DNA of 64,000 nt from an uncultured Pelagibacteraceae bacterium (GTDB lineage: Bacteria; Pseudomonadota; Alphaproteobacteria; Pelagibacterales; Pelagibacteraceae). Each line of letters starts with the position of its first letter. The stretch's first letter is position 1. The position numbers and the translations under genes were made by a program. The notes below the pieces were generated by a model. That model was not told the DNA's origin. It saw nothing but the letters and a program-made list of their open reading frames with translations, and did no database searches. The stretch covers positions 43,886 to 107,885 of the forward strand of contig CACCRN010000004.1 of the NCBI GenBank assembly GCA_902548405.1, given 5' to 3'. This document shows, in pieces, positions 1-9,327 of the stretch.

Positions 1-1281
1 CTCTACTTTGACCGAACATCTTTCGAGTGTCCTTGACAAAATATCTGCACAAATAGCAGCAATCGTTATTGGTCTTCCTCTCATAGAACCAGAATTATCA
101 ATAAGTAAAGTTACAACTGTATCTTTAAAATCTAAATCCTTTTCTTTTTTAAATGATAAAGAGTTATATGGATCCATTATTATTCTTGGTAACTTTGAAC
201 TATCAAGTAAGCCTTCTTCTAAATCAAATTCCCAAGCTCTATTTTGTTTTGCTAGTAATTGTCTTTGAAGTTTATTAGCTAACTTGGTAATTACATCTTG
301 GAAACCAATTAACTGTTGATCTAAATTTTTTCTAAGTTTAGAAGCCTCGTCTGCATTTTCTAGATTTTCAGCTTTAACAACTTCATCGAATTGTGTAGTA
401 AATATTTTGTAATCAAGATTTACATTATCAATTTTTTTTTGAATTACCTGCTCAGAGTTTTGCTCATCAGACTCAACATCAGACAACTGCTCATCCAAAT
501 TAAACTCGTCTATACTATAATCAGCATCAACAGATGCCTCTGTTTGCTGTTCATCATTTTCATCTTTGCTATCTTCATTATCTTTATTTTGGTCATCATT
601 TGAGGGATTGTCTTGACCTTGATCTTGATTTTCTTCCTCTTCTTGATCCTCCTCATCACTTTGAAAAATATCCATTTCTTCTAGTATTTCAGAAAATTTA
701 GAACCATACGTATTTTGATTTTCCAAATTATTTAACAAAAACTCTTTATGTTTCTTAATTGATTGTTCAAAATCTTTTTCCCAGAAATTAAGCATTCTAG
801 ATGTTAAAGGATTTAGGTCTATATTATGAAAATTTTTAAGCATATATAGCTCAAATGCTTCAGCAACAGGAACGTCTTCCTTTGTTTTAAGCTGATCTTT
901 TCTTTTACGATTAATTATTTGTGAATAGTTTTCAGAAAAATTTTTTTGAATTCCTTTCAACATTTTGCCCCCTAGGGCTTCATATCTAATCTTTTCAGCT
1001 ATATTATACAAAGATCTAGAGGAAGTGTTTGAAGGCAAATTTTTTCTGTAAATTTTTTCATTAGAAAATCTCTTTTTAAGCGCTGTAGAGTCTGTTTCAG
1101 CCCTTAATTTTATAAAATCACTTGGACTAGTTAGATCATTTATTTCAAAAGATGAAATATCTTTAACCTTTTTATCTTCAGAAGATTTATTGTTTATATC
1201 AATATCGTCTGCGATAACTTTTGCTGTTGAAGATAAAGCAATTCTAAATTTTTCTTTTAAATTTGTTTCTTTATTGCTCAT
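1..1281 (-). CDS. cobT: CobT-like cobaltochelatase subunit (VWA protein), C-terminus beyond window
   Basis: The open frame runs minus-strand from an ATG at 1281 off the left edge, giving 427 residues so far. A highly acidic D/E/Q-rich stretch fills the middle (roughly residues 200-265). A MIDAS-type DNSGSM motif near residue 395 marks the start of a C-terminal von Willebrand A domain, cut by the window. This architecture is that of CobT, which in aerobic B12 synthesis works with the AAA+ subunit CobS and the catalytic subunit CobN. The ATG directly abuts the cobS stop codon, so the two are co-expressed. No cobN or other B12 gene is in the window, so the true client of this pair may not be cobalt insertion. 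Confidence 0.88.
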   Translation of the reverse strand, partial: MSNKETNLKEKFRIALSSTAKVIADDIDINNKSSEDKKVKDISSFEINDLTSPSDFIKLRAETDSTALKKRFSNEKIYRKNLPSNTSSRSLYNIAEKIRYEALGGKMLKGIQKNFSENYSQIINRKRKDQLKTKEDVPVAEAFELYMLKNFHNIDLNPLTSRMLNFWEKDFEQSIKKHKEFLLNNLENQNTYGSKFSEILEEMDIFQSDEEDQEEEENQDQGQDNPSNDDQNKDNEDSKDENDEQQTEASVDADYSIDEFNLDEQLSDVESDEQNSEQVIQKKIDNVNLDYKIFTTQFDEVVKAENLENADEASKLRKNLDQQLIGFQDVITKLANKLQRQLLAKQNRAWEFDLEEGLLDSSKLPRIIMDPYNSLSFKKEKDLDFKDTVVTLLIDNSGSMRGRPITIAAICADILSRTLERCSVKVE

Positions 1282-2256
1282 TTAGATTTGAATATTGATC
1301 AAAGACTCAGGCAATTCTTCACCAAAACATCTTTGATAATATTCTGCGATTGTGTTTTTCTCAATATCATCGCACTTATTTAAAAAGGTTACTCTAAAAG
1401 CATACCCAGTGTCCTTAAAAATTTCAGAATTTTCAGCCCAATGAAGAACTGTTCTTGGACTCATTACAGTAGATATGTCTCCAGCAATAAAACCTTTTCT
1501 AGTTAAGGATGCTACTTTAATCATATTAGCAACTTTTTCTTTTCCCTTAGCATTATTTAAATTTTTATTTTTTGATAAAACTATATCCATTTCTCTATCT
1601 AGGCTTAGATAGTTTAATGTTGTTACAATATTCCATCTATCCATTTGACCTTGGTTAATCTGCTGTGTTCCGTGATAAAGTCCAGTAGTATCACCAAGCC
1701 CAACTGTATTAGATGTAGCAAATAACCTGAAATACTTATTTTGACTTATTACTTTGTTTTTATCTAGTAGCGTGAAATTTCCTTCAGCCTCCAACACTCT
1801 TTGAATAACGAACATAACATCAGGTCTTCCAGCGTCATACTCATCAAATACTAAAGCAACTGGATTTTGAATTGACCATGGCAGAATTCCCTCATTAAAC
1901 TGTGTCACTTGTTTTCCATCTTTAAGTACAATTGCATCCTTACCTATTAAATCTATTCGACTAACATGACTGTCTAAATTTACTCGAATACACGGCCAGT
2001 TTAGTCTTGCAGCTATTTGCTCTATGTGTGTTGATTTTCCAGTACCATGATATCCTTGTACCAAAACTCTTTTATTGAACGCAAATCCTGAAATTATTGC
2101 AAGTGTAGTATCTCTATCAAATTTATAATTTTTATCTATTTCAGGTACATATTCACTTCTTTTTGAAAAGGCATTCACTTCCATCTCGGAATCTATTCCA
2201 AAAGATTGTTTTAAAGAAACTTTTATGTCAGGTTGAATGTTAAGATTTGGAGTCAA
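1282..2256 (-). CDS. cobS: CobS-like AAA+ ATPase (cobaltochelatase subunit)
   Basis: 324 residues, about the usual CobS length. The Walker A motif GYHGTGKST is at residues 68-76 and the Walker B segment ending VFDEYD is near 136-141, followed by an ATSN sensor motif; this is the MoxR-like AAA+ fold of CobS. In the classical system CobS powers metal insertion with CobT and CobN. The start overlaps the 3' end of the upstream J-domain gene by 17 bp and the stop touches cobT, so the three form one minus-strand transcription unit. Family assignment is firm; the biological role in an organism of this type is uncertain. Confidence 0.9.
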   Translation of the reverse strand: MTPNLNIQPDIKVSLKQSFGIDSEMEVNAFSKRSEYVPEIDKNYKFDRDTTLAIISGFAFNKRVLVQGYHGTGKSTHIEQIAARLNWPCIRVNLDSHVSRIDLIGKDAIVLKDGKQVTQFNEGILPWSIQNPVALVFDEYDAGRPDVMFVIQRVLEAEGNFTLLDKNKVISQNKYFRLFATSNTVGLGDTTGLYHGTQQINQGQMDRWNIVTTLNYLSLDREMDIVLSKNKNLNNAKGKEKVANMIKVASLTRKGFIAGDISTVMSPRTVLHWAENSEIFKDTGYAFRVTFLNKCDDIEKNTIAEYYQRCFGEELPESLINIQI

Positions 2257-2773
2257 TTTTTTCCCTATAAGTGTTTTTTAGCTGTGTGTAAGCTAAAGTT
2301 ATTAGTTTTAATTTTTCCTCGTATTTTTTATTTCCGGCATTCATATCAGGGTGAAATTTTTTAACAAGCACTTTGAATTTTTCTTGTATTTTTTGCCACT
2401 TTAAACCTACAGATATTCCCAATATTCCAAATGCTTTAATATCTTTATGATCAAATTTAAATTGACGCATATGATTATAATCTCCATTGAATTTATCTTT
2501 ATCAAATTCATCTTTTAATGTTGTGTTCCATAGGACTTTAAAAAAATTATCTGAAGAACTAAAATTTTGAGTAGGTTTGTGCCAAGTCATATCTGACTTT
2601 AAAAAATTGATTACTTGATTATCACTCATCCCAGAAAAATAATTCCAGTTTTTGTTAAATTCTTTAACATGTTCTAGACAAAGCATTCTATATTTTCTGC
2701 TATTATCCTTCTCAATTGGTGCTCTGTATTCACCAATTTCATTACAATTATTCCAGTCACAAATATTTTTCAT
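2240..2773 (-). CDS. J-domain (DnaJ-like) protein upstream of cobS
   Basis: I start at the ATG at 2773 (177 aa) because the longer frame to 2815 would run into bolA and the protein matches its family from MKNICDW onward. The N-terminal half has a Cys/His pattern (C-x4-C then CLEH) that could bind a metal. The C-terminal half is a J domain with the HPD tripeptide near residues 141-143. J domains stimulate Hsp70 ATPase activity. Alphaproteobacteria commonly carry this gene next to cobS and bolA, as here, which suggests that Hsp70 acts on the CobST complex. That functional link is inference. Confidence 0.85.
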   Translation of the reverse strand: MKNICDWNNCNEIGEYRAPIEKDNSRKYRMLCLEHVKEFNKNWNYFSGMSDNQVINFLKSDMTWHKPTQNFSSSDNFFKVLWNTTLKDEFDKDKFNGDYNHMRQFKFDHKDIKAFGILGISVGLKWQKIQEKFKVLVKKFHPDMNAGNKKYEEKLKLITLAYTQLKNTYREKIDSKS

Positions 2774-2790
2774 GATATAATAATTACTAT

Positions 2791-3051
2791 ATGGATATAA
2801 ACGAATTAATTGCAATTATAAAAAAAAAATTATCAGATCAAATAAATATTCAAAGTATAGATATAGAAGATAAATCTTTTCTTCACAAAAATCACAAAGG
2901 TAATCAAGAAGGCAAATATCATTTAAAGTTAAATATAGTTTCTGAACAGTTAAAAAGTATGAACAGAATTGAAAGTAATAAAAAAATTTATAAAGTATTA
3001 GATAAAGAATTGAAAGAAACTATTCACTCAATTCAAATTCAACTATCTTAA
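2791..3051 (+). CDS. BolA family protein
   Basis: 86 residues, the normal size for the family. The small alpha/beta fold is recognisable from an HKGN segment around residue 33 and a closing VLDKEL..IHSIQIQL helix-strand segment. BolA proteins partner monothiol glutaredoxins and act in iron-sulfur and iron handling. It is divergent from the J-domain gene with only 17 bp between start codons, and its 3' end overlaps aroB on the other strand by 9 bp. A TATAAT at 2776-2781 sits so close to the ATG that a transcript from it would be nearly leaderless. Confidence 0.88.
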   Translation: MDINELIAIIKKKLSDQINIQSIDIEDKSFLHKNHKGNQEGKYHLKLNIVSEQLKSMNRIESNKKIYKVLDKELKETIHSIQIQLS

Positions 3052-4146
3052 GTAATCATTAAAAAATTTTTTCAATTTTTCTCTTGGATATTCAATATTA
3101 ATTTGTGGAGATCCAATTTTTTTTAAAAGCACCAAATTAATCTTTTGGGATTTATTTTTTTTATCCTTTGTCATGAAAAATAATATTTTATTTATATCCT
3201 TTTTTGTAAAAAATTTATTTACAGATATTGATAGATTTAGATTATTGATATGATTTAATATTAGGTTGTAATCACTTTTTTTAAGTATTTTTAAATTTAA
3301 ACTAAAACTTAATGCTGTCTTTATCCCTAGGATTACTGCTTCACCGTGATTTAATTTCTTATTGTAATTTAAGCTTGCTTCATAAGCATGGCCAAATGTA
3401 TGTCCAAAATTTAAAACTTTTCTTAAATTTTTTTCTTTCTCGTCTTTTTCAACTACATTTTTTTTAATTTTACAGCTTTCATAAATTGCTTTTTCAATAA
3501 ATGGAGAACTCAGTTTGGTGATTTTATTCACATTCTTATTTAAAAATTTAAAGAAATTTTTATCTCTTATCAGAGAATGTTTTAAAATTTCACCATATCC
3601 ACAAACAATCTCTCTTTTTGGCAACGATTTAAGAAAATCAACATCTGATATAACTAGGTTCGGTTGATAAAAACTACCAATTAGGTTTTTTCCATAATAT
3701 GAATTTATGCCAGTTTTACCACCAATTGAAGAGTCAACTTGGGATAAGAGTGTTGTTGGTATATTTATAAATTTCATACCTCTTTTAAAAATACTAGATG
3801 CAAAACCACTTACATCACCAGTAATACCCCCACCTATTGATATTATACAGTCATCTCTAGAAAAGTTTTTATTTAATAAAATTTCTAAGATTTTGTTAAT
3901 AATATGAAAGTTTTTATTGGCCTCGCTGGCATTAAAAAAACAAATATGTATTTTCTTTTTTTTTAATGAATTTTTTATTTTATTGATAAATTTTTTTGGT
4001 ACATTTTTATCAACTACAAGAAGACATTGATTGAATGTTAAGGAATTATTCTTAATTATTTTTGATAGGTTGGTAATTAAATTTGATCCAATTATTATTG
4101 GATATTTTTGAGTTTTTGTTTCAATTTTTAATTTAATTGGTTTCAT
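3043..4146 (-). CDS. aroB: 3-dehydroquinate synthase
   Basis: 367 residues, full length. It converts DAHP to 3-dehydroquinate, the second shikimate-pathway step, using NAD and a divalent metal. Visible landmarks are GGGITGD at 105-111 (NAD binding), DSSIGGKTG at about 138-146 and the metal-ligand region HGEAV in the C-terminal half. aroK lies immediately upstream and overlaps by 14 bp, so two shikimate-pathway enzymes are translationally linked. The protein is very lysine-rich, as expected for this AT-rich genome. Confidence 0.96.
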   Translation of the reverse strand: MKPIKLKIETKTQKYPIIIGSNLITNLSKIIKNNSLTFNQCLLVVDKNVPKKFINKIKNSLKKKKIHICFFNASEANKNFHIINKILEILLNKNFSRDDCIISIGGGITGDVSGFASSIFKRGMKFINIPTTLLSQVDSSIGGKTGINSYYGKNLIGSFYQPNLVISDVDFLKSLPKREIVCGYGEILKHSLIRDKNFFKFLNKNVNKITKLSSPFIEKAIYESCKIKKNVVEKDEKEKNLRKVLNFGHTFGHAYEASLNYNKKLNHGEAVILGIKTALSFSLNLKILKKSDYNLILNHINNLNLSISVNKFFTKKDINKILFFMTKDKKNKSQKINLVLLKKIGSPQINIEYPREKLKKFFNDYLR

Positions 4147-4645
4147 AAATTTCTTTAATTTTGCTTACTATTTCATTTTTTGTAAGATTATCACATTTGA
4201 TTTCATATAAGGCTTTAGAATAAATGTTAGTTCGTTTTTTAATTAAATCAATTAAATCATTATCTGTAGCATTAATCGTTAAAGGTCTTTTTTTGCTATT
4301 TTTAATTCTTTCAACTAAAATTTTTTCATTCCAATTTAACCAAAATGAATAATGATTTTTTAAAACTTCATTTCTAATATTTTTATTTGCAAAAGCACCT
4401 CCCCCAAGAGAGACAACTGTAGAACTAAGTTTCAATTTTTTAAGTGTAGTTTTTTCCTCAATTTTTCTAAAATATTCTTCTCCTTTTGTTTCGAATATTT
4501 TTCGAATTGTTGTATTTAAATTTTTCTCTATTTCTTTATCTACATCTACAAAATTTAATTTAAATTTTTTTGCTACTAAAGAGCCTATAGAACTCTTACC
4601 AGATCCCATCATACCTAGAAAAACTAGATTTTTTTTTGATTTCAT
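4133..4645 (-). CDS. aroK: Shikimate kinase
   Basis: I chose the ATG at 4645 (170 aa) rather than the frame opening at 4708, since the kinase fold begins MKSKKNLVFLGMMGSGKSS and the longer form would overlap the divergent gene at 4703. The P-loop GMMGSGKSS spans residues 11-19. A shikimate-binding DVDKEIE segment and an SLGGGAF motif follow, and KRPL marks the lid. It phosphorylates shikimate at the 3-hydroxyl and is coupled to aroB. Confidence 0.95.
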   Translation of the reverse strand: MKSKKNLVFLGMMGSGKSSIGSLVAKKFKLNFVDVDKEIEKNLNTTIRKIFETKGEEYFRKIEEKTTLKKLKLSSTVVSLGGGAFANKNIRNEVLKNHYSFWLNWNEKILVERIKNSKKRPLTINATDNDLIDLIKKRTNIYSKALYEIKCDNLTKNEIVSKIKEIYETN

Positions 4646-4702
4646 AAGTTTAAATATTGAAAAAACACAAATATGTCTTAATTTGAAATTAACTAAAGTT
4701 AT

Positions 4703-4885
4703 ATGCAATTCAACAAAAATACAAGTTCAGGTAAAAAAAGTATAATCGGACTAGTTGTTAAATCTATTTTTGGACTAGTAATTGTTCTTGGCGTTGTTTT
4801 AATTCTCAATTCAATTGATTTTCCCGCTCCTAAGAAGGAAATTGAAAAAATTATTCCAAATGAAAATTTTAAAATTGTTAAGTAA
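4703..4885 (+). CDS. Small single-pass membrane protein, unknown
   Basis: 60 residues: a basic N-terminus (NKNTSSGKKS), one hydrophobic helix at about residues 14-38, then a PAPKKEIEK tail. I do not recognise a family. The N-in topology with a short outer tail is inferred from the charge pattern. Its last 26 bp overlap the start of the exported protein downstream, which argues for coupled expression and a shared envelope role. It is divergent from aroK with about 57 bp between starts. Confidence 0.6.
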   Translation: MQFNKNTSSGKKSIIGLVVKSIFGLVIVLGVVLILNSIDFPAPKKEIEKIIPNENFKIVK

Positions 4886-6617
4886 AAAATTCTTTTTTAT
4901 TTTTTTAAGCTATCTAATTATTTTAAATCCTATTCGTGCAGAAGATAATCCAATTGATATATGGAATCTTGAAAAAAAAGAAAATGAAACTGTTGAGGAA
5001 GCAGTTATTACTGAAGATGAAAATAATAACGATCAAATAAGTGTTTTTGATATGCAGTCAGATAAAAATACTGGCTCGATAGAATTAGATGAAAATTTAA
5101 TATCAAAAGAAGTCAAAATTGTAGGATTATATGATCCTGAAGAACATGGTTTGACTATTGATATGTGGACTAATTCTGATGGTCAAAAGTTAAAAAATTT
5201 ATTTAACAGTTTAGAGAAAATTAATCTTTCTAATGATGCTCTAGAAATTATGGAAGTATCATTATTAACTAACGCTCATTATCCTAATCAAAATATTACT
5301 GAAAATGAATTTTTAAAATTTAAATCTGATTGGTTAATTAAAAATTCTGATTTAGAACTCATTGAAGAATTTTTGGTTAATAATCAAATTGTAAATTCTC
5401 ATCCCAAACTAACCAGACATTTGTTAGACAACTATTTATCAGGCCAAGATATAAAAAAGACCTGTGAATTTTTTACAAAAATTAAAGAACCAGTTGAAGA
5501 TGAATATTTATCTAAATTAAATTTATATTGTTTGGTTAATTATGGAAAAAATGAAGAAGCTCAATTAATTCTAGATCTTAAAAAAGAGCTAGGTTTTCAA
5601 GATGAATATTTTGAAAATAAAATGAATTACCTGTTTGGTTATATTGAGGAAGCATCCAAAGAAATTTCTGAAAGTTCAGTATTTGAGTTTCACTTAGCTC
5701 ATAGAACAAATCCAGAATTTTCATTTGAGCCCAATGAAAATACGCCTCAATTAATTTGGAAATATCTATCAAATTCAAATTTACTACCAGATCTAAGTAA
5801 TGTTGACATAAATGATCAAGATAAAATCTTAATTATTGAGAAAGCTGCAAATTATAAAATTTTTTCAGAAAAAGACTTATTTGAATATTATAAAAAATTT
5901 CAATTTAATATTGATCAATTGTTAAGTGCAACTGATACTTACAAGTTGTTGTCTCCGTTAGAAGCAAGAGCATTAATTTATCAAAGAGCACTTTTAACGA
6001 GTGAACCAGAATTGAAATTGGAATTTTTACAATTGTTGAAGCAGCTATTTGAGGATAACAACATTGGACTAGCTTTTGATATAGAGCTAAATAACTTTTT
6101 GAACGAAATTGAAGTAGATAATGTTCCCTCAGATTATTTAAGTTTCTACAATAACTATTCAAAAAATCAGAATTCAGAGTTCAAAAAAATTCAATACAAT
6201 AATAATATTTTACATCAATCTAAGTGGGTAAATTATTTTAGAGGAGATTATTCAAAATCTGAAATACAAGAAGATTTAAAAAAATTTCTTGATAGAATAA
6301 TCTTTAGTAATGAAACTTTGTCCACCAAAGATATAATTTTTATAGAAAGTCTGAAATCAGACGGAATAGAAATACCAAGCGAGTATGACAGCTTATTTTC
6401 ACAAAAGCCTTATGAGCTAGATGAAAGTTTAGTGGACTTGATAGAGGCAAATGAAGTTGGAACAGTTTTATTGTCTTTAATTGAGATAATAGGTAATAAC
6501 AAAATAGAAAATATTGATGAAAAAAGACTTTATTTTATTTCGAATACACTAAATCAAATAAATGCTGATTTAATAAGAAATAAACTATTGCTAAAAGTTC
6601 TTCCTTTAAAAGTATAA
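4860..6617 (+). CDS. Large exported acidic protein, unknown function
   Basis: The ORF opens at 4815, but the ATG at 4860 gives a normal signal peptide: a KILKLLSKK basic start, a hydrophobic core, and a likely cleavage after IRA near residue 28. The 585-residue product has an acidic linker and then long helix-rich, Leu/Asn/Glu/Lys-rich sequence without a motif I can name; alpha-helical repeats are possible. It is probably periplasmic or outer-envelope associated. The gene sits between the small membrane protein and def. No catalytic signature is visible. Confidence 0.75.
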   Translation: MKILKLLSKKFFFIFLSYLIILNPIRAEDNPIDIWNLEKKENETVEEAVITEDENNNDQISVFDMQSDKNTGSIELDENLISKEVKIVGLYDPEEHGLTIDMWTNSDGQKLKNLFNSLEKINLSNDALEIMEVSLLTNAHYPNQNITENEFLKFKSDWLIKNSDLELIEEFLVNNQIVNSHPKLTRHLLDNYLSGQDIKKTCEFFTKIKEPVEDEYLSKLNLYCLVNYGKNEEAQLILDLKKELGFQDEYFENKMNYLFGYIEEASKEISESSVFEFHLAHRTNPEFSFEPNENTPQLIWKYLSNSNLLPDLSNVDINDQDKILIIEKAANYKIFSEKDLFEYYKKFQFNIDQLLSATDTYKLLSPLEARALIYQRALLTSEPELKLEFLQLLKQLFEDNNIGLAFDIELNNFLNEIEVDNVPSDYLSFYNNYSKNQNSEFKKIQYNNNILHQSKWVNYFRGDYSKSEIQEDLKKFLDRIIFSNETLSTKDIIFIESLKSDGIEIPSEYDSLFSQKPYELDESLVDLIEANEVGTVLLSLIEIIGNNKIENIDEKRLYFISNTLNQINADLIRNKLLLKVLPLKV

Positions 6618-6641
6618 AAATTATAATAACATACAAATTTT

Positions 6642-7160
6642 ATGGCGATAAGAACGATTATTACAGAACCAAACAAATTACTTCGACAAGTATCAAAACC
6701 TGTAGAAGCTGTTGGAAGTGAAGAGCAAAAATTAATGAATGATATGCTCGATACAATGTATGATGCAAATGGCATTGGTCTTGCAGCAATTCAGATTGGT
6801 ATACCAAAAAGAATTATAGTTATGGATATAAGCAAGGATGAAAACAAAAAAGAGCCTAGATACTTTGTAAATCCTGTAATAAAAAATAAAGACTCACTCA
6901 AGGCAACTTATGAAGAAGGGTGTTTATCTGTACCAAATCAATTTGCTGAAATAGATCGACCAAGTAAATGTGAAGTAGAGTATTTAGATTATAATGGAAA
7001 GAAACAGCTACTAAAGGCAGATGGATTACTTGCAACATGCATACAGCATGAAATGGATCATTTGGAAGGGATATTATTTATTGATTATCTCTCAAAACTA
7101 AAAAAGTCAATGATTATAAAGAAACTTTCAAAATTAAAATCAAATACAGCTGAAGTTTAA
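6642..7160 (+). CDS. def: Peptide deformylase
   Basis: 172 residues with all three deformylase motifs: GIGLAAIQIG at 44-53, EEGCLSVP at 91-98 and HEMDH at 136-140. These supply the Gln, the Cys and two His metal ligands and the catalytic Glu. It removes the formyl group from nascent proteins. fmt, which adds that formyl group to initiator tRNA, starts 3 bp after the stop, forming the classic def-fmt pair, with truA directly behind. Confidence 0.97.
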   Translation: MAIRTIITEPNKLLRQVSKPVEAVGSEEQKLMNDMLDTMYDANGIGLAAIQIGIPKRIIVMDISKDENKKEPRYFVNPVIKNKDSLKATYEEGCLSVPNQFAEIDRPSKCEVEYLDYNGKKQLLKADGLLATCIQHEMDHLEGILFIDYLSKLKKSMIIKKLSKLKSNTAEV

Positions 7161-7163
7161 AAA

Positions 7164-8084
7164 ATGTCAAAAAAGTTAGTTTTTATGGGTACGCCCATGT
7201 TTGCTGTACCAATTTTAAAATCTTTATATCAAAATGGATATAATATTTCTTGTGTGTATACACAGCCACCTCAAAAATCAAAAAGAGGACAAAAAATTAA
7301 TAAGTCTCCAATACAAGGTATTTCTGAAACTTTAAATTTAGAATATAGAACGCCGCCAGTTTTAAATAATGAAGAGGAGTATAATTTTTTAAATTCTTTA
7401 GATGCTGATTTAGCAATAGTGGTTGCTTACGGACAAATCATACCTAAAAAATTTATAAACCTAATTGAAAAAGGTTTTATAAATATACATGCATCTTTAC
7501 TGCCTAAATGGAGAGGTGCCGCACCAATTCAACGATCAATTATGAATTTAGATCAAGAGACTGGAATAAGTATAATGAGAATTGCTGAAAAATTAGATAC
7601 AGGACCAGTTTGTAATAATTATAAAATTCAACTTAATGAAAATTTGAATGCGTTAGAAATTAGTGAAAAGCTTTCCAACTTAGCAGCAGAAAAAATTCTA
7701 GATAACGTAGATGATATTTTAGAGGATAAAGCAAGTTTTATTGAGCAAGATCATTCGAATGCAACCTATGCATCTAAAATTCAAAAAACTGAAGGTCAAA
7801 TTAACTGGGATGAAAATGCTGAAAAAATTATTGGTAAGATAAACGGTTTATACCCATCACCAGGAGCATTTTTTATGTTTAATGGAGAAAGATATAAAAT
7901 TCTAAAAGCTCAAGTTGGAAGAGCTCAAGGAAATCCAGGGTCAGTGTTGAGTGATAATCTTGAAATTGCATGTGGTAATAATCAATCGATAATTATTAAG
8001 GAAATTCAGAGGCAAGGGAAAAAACCTCAAAATATTGGTGAATTTATTCAAGGTTCGCAGATAAAAAAAGGCTCAAAGATATAA
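7164..8084 (+). CDS. fmt: Methionyl-tRNA formyltransferase
   Basis: 306 residues, normal length. The N-terminal formyltransferase domain carries the folate-binding signature NIHASLLPKWRG at about 107-118, with the catalytic Asn and His. The C-terminal OB-like domain (from about residue 205) recognises initiator tRNA. It formylates Met-tRNA with 10-formyl-THF. It follows def by 3 bp and ends one base before the truA ATG, so all three are one transcript. Confidence 0.97.
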   Translation: MSKKLVFMGTPMFAVPILKSLYQNGYNISCVYTQPPQKSKRGQKINKSPIQGISETLNLEYRTPPVLNNEEEYNFLNSLDADLAIVVAYGQIIPKKFINLIEKGFINIHASLLPKWRGAAPIQRSIMNLDQETGISIMRIAEKLDTGPVCNNYKIQLNENLNALEISEKLSNLAAEKILDNVDDILEDKASFIEQDHSNATYASKIQKTEGQINWDENAEKIIGKINGLYPSPGAFFMFNGERYKILKAQVGRAQGNPGSVLSDNLEIACGNNQSIIIKEIQRQGKKPQNIGEFIQGSQIKKGSKI

Positions 8085-8825
8085 ATGTTCAGATACCAGC
8101 TTTTGATAGAATATTTAGGCACAAATTACAAAGGTTGGCAAATTCAAAAAAAAAACAAAACTATTCAAGGAATACTTCAAGACAAAATTAGGAAGTTGTT
8201 AAAAGAAAACATTACTATAGTTGGATCGGGCAGAACAGATGCTGGTGTTCATGCTATCGAGCAGTCCGCGCATTTTGATTTAAAAAATAAACTATTGAGC
8301 TTAGATAAATTTATTAACTCAATTAATCACTTTTTAAAAAATGAAAATATTGCAATCCTTAAAATAAGAAAAAGGACCAGCAACTTTCACTCAAGATTTT
8401 CTGCAAAAAAGAGAGTTTATAAATATGTCATTTTAAATAGAACAAGTTCACCTGTAATTGAAAAAAACCAAGTCTGGCATGTAAGAAAAAAATTAGATTT
8501 AGATTTGATGAAATTAGGGGCAAAGAAATTAGTTGGCACTAAAGATTTCTCAACATTTAGGGCCTCAAGTTGTAATGCTAAGAGTCCAATTAGAACGATG
8601 GAATTTGTAAAATTAAAATCTTTAAATGATAAAATAGAAATTCAGTTTAAATCTCAATCTTTTCTTCAACAGCAAGTACGATCTATGGTTGGTTGTTTAA
8701 AATATTTAGGTGAAAAGAAATGGGATTTAAAAAAATTTGACAAAGCGCTAAAATCTAAAAAAAGGTCGCTGTGCGCTCCACCAGCACCATCTACAGGATT
8801 ATTTTTATCTAGAGTTTTTTATTAG
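8085..8825 (+). CDS. truA: tRNA pseudouridine(38-40) synthase TruA
   Basis: 246 residues. The catalytic Asp is D52 within GSGRTDAGVHA, the invariant TruA active-site motif. It isomerises U38-U40 in the anticodon stem-loop. The start codon follows the fmt stop directly. A run of ten A residues in the early coding region (around 8146-8155) is a possible transcriptional-slippage spot, although the frame is intact. Its 3' end overlaps the convergent SET-domain gene by 21 bp. Confidence 0.96.
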   Translation: MFRYQLLIEYLGTNYKGWQIQKKNKTIQGILQDKIRKLLKENITIVGSGRTDAGVHAIEQSAHFDLKNKLLSLDKFINSINHFLKNENIAILKIRKRTSNFHSRFSAKKRVYKYVILNRTSSPVIEKNQVWHVRKKLDLDLMKLGAKKLVGTKDFSTFRASSCNAKSPIRTMEFVKLKSLNDKIEIQFKSQSFLQQQVRSMVGCLKYLGEKKWDLKKFDKALKSKKRSLCAPPAPSTGLFLSRVFY

Positions 8826-9296
8826 TTTTTTTTTATTACTCATGGCAAATTTTTTATTTATTCGCCATCTAGATTCTGCTCTTACAATGTACCCACAACA
8901 ATTTTTTGACTTACACTTACAGGGAAATTGTTTGTAATTTTCATCATAACCAAAACCATAATCGCAGGTAAATTCTTCACCTTTTTTGATATCTCTAATT
9001 GCTTTAACCCAAATTTTTAGACCCTTACCATCATAATCACAATTATTGTCACAAGAATGATTAATTAATCCTGCAGTATTCCATGAAAAATCTCCATCAA
9101 GGTCATATCTTTTGTTGATAGTAAATAAATAGATTGGTTTACTATTGTCATATTTATCAGACTCTTCAGTTTGTTTTTTTGTAATTAGTTTACCAACGTA
9201 ATCAATTATCTTTGTACCTTCTTTGATATCTTTAGTGGCATAAAGTCCTCTACCTTTTTTATCGATATCAGATTTTTTAATTTTATATAATTTCAC
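8805..9296 (-). CDS. SET-domain protein lysine methyltransferase
   Basis: 163 residues that are essentially one SET domain plus post-SET. Visible pieces: KGRGLYA (14-20, SAM pocket), NHSCDNNC (79-86, pseudoknot motif), GEEFTCDYGF (106-115, with the catalytic Tyr region) and a post-SET C-x-C-x4-C set at 126, 128 and 133. SET enzymes methylate lysines on proteins with SAM. The bacterial substrate is unknown; ribosomal or nucleoid proteins are candidates. It lies 31 bp downstream of an HDAC-family gene on the same strand. Confidence 0.9.
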   Translation of the reverse strand: MKLYKIKKSDIDKKGRGLYATKDIKEGTKIIDYVGKLITKKQTEESDKYDNSKPIYLFTINKRYDLDGDFSWNTAGLINHSCDNNCDYDGKGLKIWVKAIRDIKKGEEFTCDYGFGYDENYKQFPCKCKSKNCCGYIVRAESRWRINKKFAMSNKKKLIKNSR

Positions 9297-9327
9297 TGAG
9301 TTTTATTTAGTTTTTTATTGGGAATTA

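Noticed and set aside
2774..2815. Longer N-terminus for the J-domain protein starting at 2815
   Set aside because: It would cover the bolA start, and the family-like sequence begins at MKNICDW (2773).
4646..4708. Longer N-terminus for shikimate kinase starting at 4708
   Set aside because: It would overlap the divergent small membrane gene, and the kinase fold begins at the internal Met.
8140..8160. A10 run in truA as programmed slippage
   Set aside because: The zero frame is complete and no alternative product makes sense; homopolymer A runs are expected in this composition.
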